Source of the DNA: Bacteroidia bacterium
GTDB taxonomy: Bacteria; Bacteroidota; Bacteroidia; Cytophagales; Cyclobacteriaceae
Assembly: GCA_012031955.1 (NCBI GenBank)
Contig: JAAURZ010000008.1
Coordinates: 1-13,479, forward strand
Length of the DNA stretch: 13,479 nucleotides
Direction: 5' to 3'
Shown one piece after another: positions 7,743 to 13,479 of the stretch. The translations under genes and the position numbers were made by a program. The notes beneath the pieces were generated by a model. It was not told the DNA's origin. It ran no database searches and saw only the letters and a list, made by a program, of their open reading frames with translations. Each line of letters begins with the position of its first letter. The first letter of the stretch is position 1.

Positions 7743-9986
7743 CGTTGCTGCTCCTCCAGTTTTTCCATGAACTTCTTTTCAAGCGCGTGCATGCTGCCTG
7801 GCTTCGGCGTGTACGTCAGGTCGCCGGGAAGCAGGTTGTAGAATTGTGTGATGAGGAATTCGATTGCTGCCTTCTTGCCGGCAGGCTCGATTTCATTTTC
7901 GGTAAGCGACTTCAATGTCGACAGGCCCTTCAGATACGAAGGGTTGTCGATGGCTGCAGCGGCCAGTTGGCGCCCTGCGTCCAGCAATAGCGCCTTGTTC
8001 TTTCCGTCTACCTGCGCCGGCGATTGCTGACGCCACGACTCAAGCAACGCAATGGCTTTTGTGACAGGTTCGTAGTTCTTGCGCAGGTCGGCATCGGCGG
8101 CCGAGGTTGAGTTGCCAATTTCAGTAAGGTCGCCGGTCAGGCGCTTGTCCTCCTTTACCGGCGGCGGATCGAAACCTGTCCGGTGCACGTAGATCCTGGA
8201 ATCGTTGCTAATCTCCTTTAACAAGCGCAAGGCCTCATATTGATAGGGCAGCGACTTTTCCGGCGTGTACATGCGCAGGTGAAGTTCGGCGTCCCACATC
8301 ACCGCCACGGCGGCTTTCAACTTGGAGCGTATGGATTGAATGAAAAAGGTCGCTTCTTCGGCATCGTCGTGTGCATGTACAAAAGCTTCGAGCGGGTCCT
8401 CTTTTTTTGTTGGATCTTTCGGCTCTTCGTGCTCGTGACCTGCCTGTGTTTTTTCGACCACCAGGTTATGTTCGTTTTCAGTATCGTGCGTGTGGCCGAA
8501 TTGTTCTTCTACGGGTTGTTCACCATCCTGCGTGTCGAGACCCGCGTCGCCGATTTCAGTTTCAAACTCTTCGCCGAGAAATTGGCTGTAGCGCAGGCGC
8601 AACACTTTCTGATCGTATCCAAGTTCGTTGCTGGTAGCATTGAAGGTATGCTGGTCGAGGCCCTTCTTGTTGCGCAAGAGTTTTTCTGTGTCGATAATTA
8701 GCTGACGCTGACTCCGGAAATATTCGGGCATGAGGTCAACACCCAGGCCTCCTTCCACCGACAGTCGCTGCGATGCCGTGTCTTGCAATGCCACAAAATA
8801 TGTTTCGGTACGTGCCCGGTTGGCAACCGGCTGTCTGCTGTCCGTTGCCTCTATATAGTAGTAGAGTTCATCGCCCGGCTCCATTCCCAGGGAGTGAAGA
8901 TCCAGCTTTCGAGCTGCGCTAATGCGTGTGCCGGCTATGTGCGCCGGTGATTCAAAGTATAATTGTTGCTCTCTGAATTTCACCGACTCGCCGCTTCCTT
9001 TGCTTACAGTGGCGATGATAGAGGCGCCAGCCAGGCCGTACTCGTCTGCAATGGCGCAGCGCAGGTCAATCTTAGCGGCGGGACTATATGCGAGACGCAC
9101 GAACTGTTCCTGATTTTCTATATTGATTTTAGGCGGACTGTCGGGTAGGACCTGGGATCGGATAAAAATCGGAAGCGTGCTGACCCACCTGATCTGACCA
9201 GGTGATCTGATAGAATTCGTTTTCCGACAGCTTTGCCTTGGCTGTGTATGCGTCGGTACCGGGCTGAAGGAGGATTGTATCTTCTCCTGAAAAAACGAGG
9301 GCGGCGTTTCGCAACGGGTCTGTGAAGCTTACCGACCAGCTGACGCTCGATTGCTCGGGCACTTCAATACTCAGGTAGTCCTGGGTGGTGCGCTGAAGCC
9401 GCGTGTAGGGGGGGAGGTTGAACTGTTACCGTTACATGGCTGATCGCTGCGGGCAGCAGAGGTTCATTCACAACATGAGTCGACGTGTTGAAAGCTGTCG
9501 CGTGCTTTGGCCGCGCAGCGACACGCCGTCAACGGCCAGCATGATCCAGGTTGCCGCCACACTTACCACCAAAACAATGGAAGCACGGCCGAGGCGATGA
9601 GGAATGCGCACGCGTGGCAGCAGCCCGGTGAAAGCGGCTACAACTTTTTCAAGTTGCAGGGTTTGCAGTGAAGTCAGATTACCCGCGGGTTCTACGAGCA
9701 GGTCGGCGCTGTATTGCAGTTCCGGGAAGCGTGCGTGCAGGTAGCGGACTGTATGGTGCGATGTGCTTTTGCGAAGGCCTGAATACAAGTATAAGAAAGT
9801 AAAACCGATGACGGCCGACAGTGAAGAAAATACAATTTTGATCGGGGGAGCGGCGCCCACCTGGTGGAGGATGCCGACTAATAAGATGGCCGGTGCAATG
9901 GAAATACAAAACAGTTCGAGCAACCTGAGCCGGATGTATTTCCTGTGCAGCTTTGCGATGATATGGCGCGCCTCGCTGGTGCTCAT
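7739..9986 (-). CDS. DUF4175-like large membrane protein with His-rich segment (three frame breaks)
   Basis: Repaired, this is a single 748-residue protein resembling the DUF4175 family. Three membrane helices lie near residues 22-41, 50-69 and 136-152, followed by a long extracytoplasmic region. That region has Ig/Big-like strands (PPPYTRLQRTTQDYLSIEVP, VSWSVSFTDP, then IADEYGLAGASI and LHSLGMEPGDELYYYIEATD), a helical part (PEYFRSQRQLIIDTEKLLR), a His/acid-rich linker near residues 497-543, and a helical C-terminus ending [11 protein letters not shown]. Frame breaks: a base is missing around 9485-9530 (AAA at 9491-9493 is my best guess), one G too many in 9408-9414, one G too many in 9154-9156. 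Repairing these joins three open segments smoothly (for example DFYPIQVLPDSPPKINI). Start and stop both lie in ATGA overlaps with neighbours. Probably the structural core of the membrane assembly; substrate unknown. Confidence 0.75.
8357..8497 (-). other. His/acid-rich linker in the DUF4175-like protein
   Basis: This coding segment contains GHTHDTENEH, then GHEHEEPKD and FVHAHDDAEE: seven histidines plus many Glu/Asp in about 47 residues, between two helical parts of the extracytoplasmic domain. Such His-x-His clusters often bind Zn, Cu or Ni. No fixed spacing to a known metal site is visible, so a flexible low-complexity linker is the main alternative. Confidence 0.45.
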
Positions 9987-11215
9987 AGATTCTTGCGATT
10001 GGCTATGATTCTTTCTGCAAACAAAAGGGCTATCAGCAAGGCGATAACGAAGTCGTCAAGTGACGTTTGGTGCTGTTTGTCCGCATGTTCGGCCTGCGCG
10101 GCGTTCATGGTCGACCAAGCCATTGGGTCGGGCATTACGCGCCGGTCGAGCGCGGCGATGGTTGAGTCAAGAAGCGGGTCTTCCCTCATAAGTCCGGCGA
10201 GTGTCATTGGCAATTGTTGCTCGATGGCCACTTCTTCATTCAGTTTCTTTGTGATCGCATAGCAGGATGCGTCCCGTTGGGCAATGATCGGGCGGCCGGG
10301 TGTTGGATCATACAAAACCGTATGAGGTGCCTGCGCGGGCTGTGTGGCTGTAAGCCAGAAGAGCCAGTCGGCCGAAATGTTTGCATAGTCTTTTTCGGCT
10401 ACTGCTTCGACTGCCATCGGAAATGCATCACTGCTGATGGCCAACAGCGCCGCGGTTAGAATTTTTTGCTCATGGCGTCTTGCGTCGTCGTACACGACTA
10501 CTGCCTTTACCGGTTTTGCCTGGCCGGAAAGGTGCGGTCGTTGTTGTGGCGACAAATCCGACGTGTATTCGTCTTTGAGTTGGGTCGATTGATTTGTGAA
10601 GGTTCCGCTTCGCAGCAGGTAGTTGCCATTTTCCAAAGGCGTAACAGACAGCTTGCGATCGACTTCCGCAGGCGATACCTGAATCCATTTGACATGACCC
10701 GGCAGGCGGGTTCTTTCCCCTTTAAAAGAAGTAAAATTATTGGCAGCAATCACAACAATGTTATCAGGCCCTGAAGCCTCCAGGTCCTGCAACAATTGCC
10801 AATAGTTACTTGCGGGTTTAGTGTGGTTGCTGTCTCGCTGCGCCGGAAAATCTTCGGCAAGCCATCGGATTTCATATCCCTGTGCCAGCAGACTGTCCGT
10901 GAGCCTTGCTACGCGGTTATCGTGATGTAACGAAGGATCGATGACCGTCCATTTATTTTCAGTCGTGCTACCTTGGGTGAGCGTCGGCTGTGCAAGCAGC
11001 AGCGCAGCGGTTGCGAGCAGCAGGCAACGGAGTGCGAGCAGCATCAATTCATTGAGCTTAATGTTGCTGAACTGCACGGTACTAGAGGCTTCCAGGTGGC
11101 GCAAGCTCCCGACGCGAATCACTTTTCCTTCTTTGTGGCTTAACAGGTGCACAGCGATTGGAACGGCCAGCGAGAGCAGGCTCCAAAGCATGGTCGGGTT
11201 GCCAAAGCGGATCAT
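9983..11215 (-). CDS. BatA-type N-terminal domain membrane protein
   Basis: This 410-residue protein begins with the BatA N-terminal module (aerotolerance regulator N-terminal domain). It starts MIRFGNPTMLWSLLSLAVPI, followed by AVHLLSHKEGKVIRVGSLR; helices lie at about residues 7-25 and 55-76, with a third near the C-terminus (FVIALLIALLFAERIIA). The extracytoplasmic middle lacks a VWA MIDAS motif (no DxSxS), so this is a BatA-like protein without its VWA domain. The start is the ATG at 11213-11215; an open frame continues upstream to 11338 but that portion is antisense-type noise over the end of DUF58. The chosen ATG forms an ATGA overlap with the repaired DUF58 stop, and its own stop TGA (9983-9985) overlaps the next ATG. 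The frame is intact. Role inferred: membrane anchor or partner of the MoxR/DUF58 pair. Confidence 0.82.
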   Translation of the reverse strand: MIRFGNPTMLWSLLSLAVPIAVHLLSHKEGKVIRVGSLRHLEASSTVQFSNIKLNELMLLALRCLLLATAALLLAQPTLTQGSTTENKWTVIDPSLHHDNRVARLTDSLLAQGYEIRWLAEDFPAQRDSNHTKPASNYWQLLQDLEASGPDNIVVIAANNFTSFKGERTRLPGHVKWIQVSPAEVDRKLSVTPLENGNYLLRSGTFTNQSTQLKDEYTSDLSPQQRPHLSGQAKPVKAVVVYDDARRHEQKILTAALLAISSDAFPMAVEAVAEKDYANISADWLFWLTATQPAQAPHTVLYDPTPGRPIIAQRDASCYAITKKLNEEVAIEQQLPMTLAGLMREDPLLDSTIAALDRRVMPDPMAWSTMNAAQAEHADKQHQTSLDDFVIALLIALLFAERIIANRKNL

Positions 11216-12107
11216 ACCAGCAACTGTTTTCGTGTTTTCAGAAAATCCCGCAGTGTATCGTCTACGGCATCCTGCAAGTGAACGAGCCGGTAGTGAATCC
11301 CTTTTTCGAGCATCCAAAGGCGGGTGTCTTCCAGCCATGCATCGACCTTCGCCCGATATTCCTTTCGCTGTGTAATGGTATCGACTTTAACGCGCTGGCG
11401 CGACTCCAGGTCTTCGAAGTAAACGCCCCCTCAAAACCCAGCTCGTGCTCCTGTCGCCCCATCAAATGGAATACGATCACTTCGTTGCGGGTTGTCTTGA
11501 GTCGTCGAATAAACTGCTTCAAGTCTCCTTCGTGATCGTAGAAATCTGTAATGAAGATGATCATCTCTTTGCTGTGATGGTCGAAGAGGTGCTCGAGGTC
11601 GGGAGATGTATTCCATGCGCCTTCGGCTTTGATCTTGACCAGCGCGGCGAGAAACCGGAGAAATTGTTGTTGTTCGAATCTAGGCGTTATGGCTTCTACA
11701 CCCTTCTCATTGACCAGGTAGAGTCCGAATGTGTCACTTTGCTTTCTGGCCAGGTAGGCGAGAACGGCCGCAATCAACCGCGCATACTGCAACTTTGAAA
11801 CCTGCCCTTCTTTGTACGACATGGAGTGACTGGCGTCTACCATGAATTTCACGGTGATATTGGTTTCAATTTCCGCCTGTTTGATATAGTACCGTTCAGA
11901 ACGCGCATACATCTTCCAATCGAGCTGACGAAGATCGTCTCCCGGTTCATATCCGCGGTATTGACTAAACTCCTGGCTGGCGCCTACCGACTGGCTGCGA
12001 TTGCTCCCACTCATGAAGCCTTCTACAACAATACGCGCGATCAACTCAAGGCCATCTACCTGGTTGAGAATTTCCGGTTTTAATAGTTCCTTGATGCGCG
12101 CGTCCAT
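11212..12107 (-). CDS. DUF58 domain protein, MoxR partner (frame broken)
   Basis: A soluble DUF58 family protein, usually encoded beside moxR and thought to be the ATPase's VWA-like client or adaptor. The visible features are FSQYRGYEPGDDLRQLDWK at residues 48-65 (the family YxPGDDxRxxDW signature), a MIDAS-like DASHS at 91-95, and IIFITDFYDHEGDL as a later VWA strand with Asp. As sequenced, the frame is lost after GFEGAF, at a five-C run (11426-11430, plus strand), and ends at 11262 in nonsense. With a sixth C it continues YFEDLESRQRVKVD, then WLEDTRLWMLEKGIHYRLVH and LRDFLKTRKQLLV, stopping at 11212-11214: 298 aa, the normal family length and ending. That stop overlaps the next ATG (ATGA), independent support for the repair. 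It starts 3 bases after the MoxR stop. Confidence 0.88.
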
Positions 12108-12110
12108 GGA

Positions 12111-13124
12111 TCACAAAGTGTTCTTCGGTTTTTTTGAGAGGCGCTCCAGCAAATGACTGGTTACGTCGTCGGAATTCACGCCTTCGGCTTCGGCCTTGAA
12201 ATTCATCAGGATGCGATGTCTCAGCACCGGGTATGCCACGTGCCAGATGTCGTCGGCCGTTACCGCGAAATTGCCGTGTAGCAACGCCCGTGCTTTGGCG
12301 GTGAGTATCATCGCCTGCCCCGCCCGGGGGCCCGCTCCCCAGCGTGCCCAGTTGTTCACGTAGTCGATGTCGTGGCCGGGGCGCGTACCACGAACGAGCG
12401 AACTTACCAACTCAATCAATTCTTTGCTGATGTGCACTTCGCGTACCAGGCGCTGGGCTTCCAGTATGTCGCCGCCTTCAATCACTTTGTTGATGTTGCG
12501 TGACTTCGTGCCTGTCGTGTTTTCGAGGATCGCCAGTTCATCTTGCGCCGAAGGGTAATGTATCCGGATGTACAGCAGAAAGCGATCAAGTTGCGCTTCG
12601 GGCAACGGGAAGGTGCCTGCTTGCTCAATAGGATTTTGCGTGGCCAGAATAAAAAATGGCCGGTCGAGTGGGTAGGTAGTGCCGGCGTAGGTCACTTCAA
12701 ATTCCTGCATGGCCTCCAGCAAGGCGGCTTGCGTCTTGGGCGAGGTCCTGTTGATTTCGTCGGCAAGTATGATGTTGGCGAAGATGGGCCCCTTGTTGAA
12801 CTTGAAGAAGCGCTTACCCGTGGTGTGATCCTCTTCCAGAATTTCAGTGCCGACAATGTCGGACGGCATAAGGTCGGGCGTAAACTGGATGCGCCGGAAT
12901 TTCAGGTCGATGGCGTCGGAAAGGGTTCGGATCATGAGCGTCTTGGCCAGACCAGGCACGCCTTCCAGCAGCCCATGACCGCCGGCAAGAAATGTGATGA
13001 GCAACTGGTCGATGGTCTCTTCCTGCCCGACAATTACTTTTCTGATCTCGCCCTTGAGGTCTTGCAGTTTACCAATGATGCGGCGTGCGGAGGTTTCTGT
13101 TTCTTTCAATGTCGTTGTGTTCAT
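12111..13124 (-). CDS. MoxR-family AAA+ ATPase
   Basis: A cytoplasmic AAA+ ATPase of the MoxR family, thought to act as a chaperone for maturation of VWA-type partners. It has 337 residues with an intact frame. The visible motifs are VGQEETIDQLLITFLAGGH (32-50), Walker A GVPGLAKT at 55-62, FTPDLMPSDIVGTE (81-94), Walker B IILADEIN at 118-125, sensor 1 ATQNP at 161-165, LPEAQLDRF at 174-182, and the C-terminal lid with WARWGAGPRAGQ and YPVLRHRI. I chose the ATG at 13122-13124 (MNTTTLKETE); an in-frame ATG at 13151 would add nine residues overlapping the upstream stop and looks less family-like. No clear Shine-Dalgarno is present. The gap to the upstream ORF is 10 bases and to DUF58 3 bases, so this is an operon with tight coupling. 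Confidence 0.93.
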   Translation of the reverse strand: MNTTTLKETETSARRIIGKLQDLKGEIRKVIVGQEETIDQLLITFLAGGHGLLEGVPGLAKTLMIRTLSDAIDLKFRRIQFTPDLMPSDIVGTEILEEDHTTGKRFFKFNKGPIFANIILADEINRTSPKTQAALLEAMQEFEVTYAGTTYPLDRPFFILATQNPIEQAGTFPLPEAQLDRFLLYIRIHYPSAQDELAILENTTGTKSRNINKVIEGGDILEAQRLVREVHISKELIELVSSLVRGTRPGHDIDYVNNWARWGAGPRAGQAMILTAKARALLHGNFAVTADDIWHVAYPVLRHRILMNFKAEAEGVNSDDVTSHLLERLSKKPKNTL

Positions 13125-13134
13125 AAAGGGAGTA

Positions 13135-13479
13135 TTATCGAGTAAGCGCATACATCACGATGTTTACGCTGAACTTTGTGTTGTCAATTCTGTAAAACCG
13201 TTTATTCCTGAAATCGTAATCCCACTCACAACCGTAGTCTTTGTTGCTATAAAGCAAGCCGATCCTGTTGTTTACCTCGATGGCTTTAAGGTAGTCATGC
13301 ACAATGTCGTCGCCCCAGCCGTTGAGTTTCGCCCATTTGCCGGGTTCGAGATCTTTGTAATGCGTGAAGAAATGCTCGATCTGCTGCAACACAATCGGTG
13401 GCATGTCCTTATAGGTCACGACATCGGCATAATAAGGAAAGGTGGTGTTGACCGGCACGCACAGCAACTTTTCATCGCC
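13135..13479 (-). CDS. chimeric ORF: inorganic pyrophosphatase C-terminal region joined to DUF4159-like C-terminus (5' end outside window)
   Basis: The open frame runs in from the right edge. Its first 57 visible residues (13309-13479) match family I soluble inorganic pyrophosphatase: GDEKLLCVPVNT, YKDMPPIVLQQIEHFF, then HYKDLEPGKW, whose Tyr-Lys correspond to active-site residues of the E. coli enzyme, and GWGD. A pyrophosphatase should then finish with a roughly 16-20 residue helix. Instead the frame continues for 57 residues (13138-13308): DIVHDYLKAIEVNNRIGLLY, SNKDYGCEWDYD, DNTKFSVNIVMYALTR. That part looks like the C-terminus of a DUF4159 protein, a family often found with MoxR/BatA clusters. 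Either this is an in-frame deletion fusion, an assembly chimera, or a DUF4159 variant I do not know. It lies 10 bases before moxR on the same strand. The pyrophosphatase call is firmer than the DUF4159 call. Confidence 0.6.
   Translation of the reverse strand, partial: GDEKLLCVPVNTTFPYYADVVTYKDMPPIVLQQIEHFFTHYKDLEPGKWAKLNGWGDDIVHDYLKAIEVNNRIGLLYSNKDYGCEWDYDFRNKRFYRIDNTKFSVNIVMYALTR

Noticed and set aside
5977..9986. True pseudogenisation of the operon's last two genes
   Set aside because: All breaks are single-base, in runs, and repair gives full-length proteins with ATGA junctions; similar breaks occur in uvrD, so error is the simpler explanation, though not proven.
11216..11338. Upstream extension of the BatA-type ORF to 11338
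   Set aside because: It overlaps the repaired 3' end of DUF58, its residues look random, and the BatA domain starts exactly at the ATG at 11215.
12543..13145. 200-codon plus-strand open frame opposite moxR
   Set aside because: Shadow of the MoxR coding sequence; nothing recognisable in its translation.

Overview
The window looks like a chromosomal piece of a Bacteroidota bacterium, probably of the Cytophagales type. The evidence is protein content (DUF4290 next to murA, DUF3109, and a MoxR / DUF58 / BatA-type / DUF4175-like operon), the scarcity of Shine-Dalgarno sites, and TAnnTTTG promoter-like boxes. I see no mobile element, CRISPR array, tRNA or rRNA, and no gene-free stretch longer than about 200 bases.

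Layout. Positions 1-3435 on the minus strand hold the 5' part of murA, a DUF4290 gene and a UvrD/PcrA-type helicase. The divergent intergenic region 3436-3632 separates this block from a plus-strand group: a TcmP-like methyltransferase-fold protein, a lipoprotein of the class A beta-lactamase fold whose start overlaps the previous stop by ATGA, and a Cys-rich DUF3109 protein. Converging on that group from the right is a long minus-strand operon. In transcription order it reads: an ORF joining an inorganic pyrophosphatase C-terminus to a DUF4159-like C-terminus, MoxR ATPase, DUF58 protein, BatA-type membrane protein, DUF4175-like membrane protein, and a membrane protein with a glutamine-amidotransferase-like region. 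From DUF58 onward every junction is a 4-base ATGA stop/start overlap. The operon end overlaps the 3' end of the DUF3109 gene antisense.

The MoxR operon probably forms one membrane-associated assembly: a AAA+ ATPase acting on a DUF58 (VWA-like) protein, with three multi-pass membrane partners carrying large extracytoplasmic domains. Its substrate is unknown.

The most important caveat for a reader is that at least nine single-base indels, nearly all in homopolymer runs, break reading frames in six genes (uvrD, the beta-lactamase-fold gene, DUF3109, the amidotransferase-like gene, the DUF4175-like gene, DUF58). Every one is repaired by adding or removing one base, and the repaired proteins have the expected motifs, lengths and ATGA junctions. 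One indel repairs two convergent genes at once. I read these as sequence or assembly errors rather than true pseudogenes, and I give repaired spans and lengths. One break, in the beta-lactamase-fold gene, sits on a perfect A AAA AAG slippery heptamer in the right frame and deserves a separate check. The pyrophosphatase/DUF4159 join at the right edge is the other real oddity.
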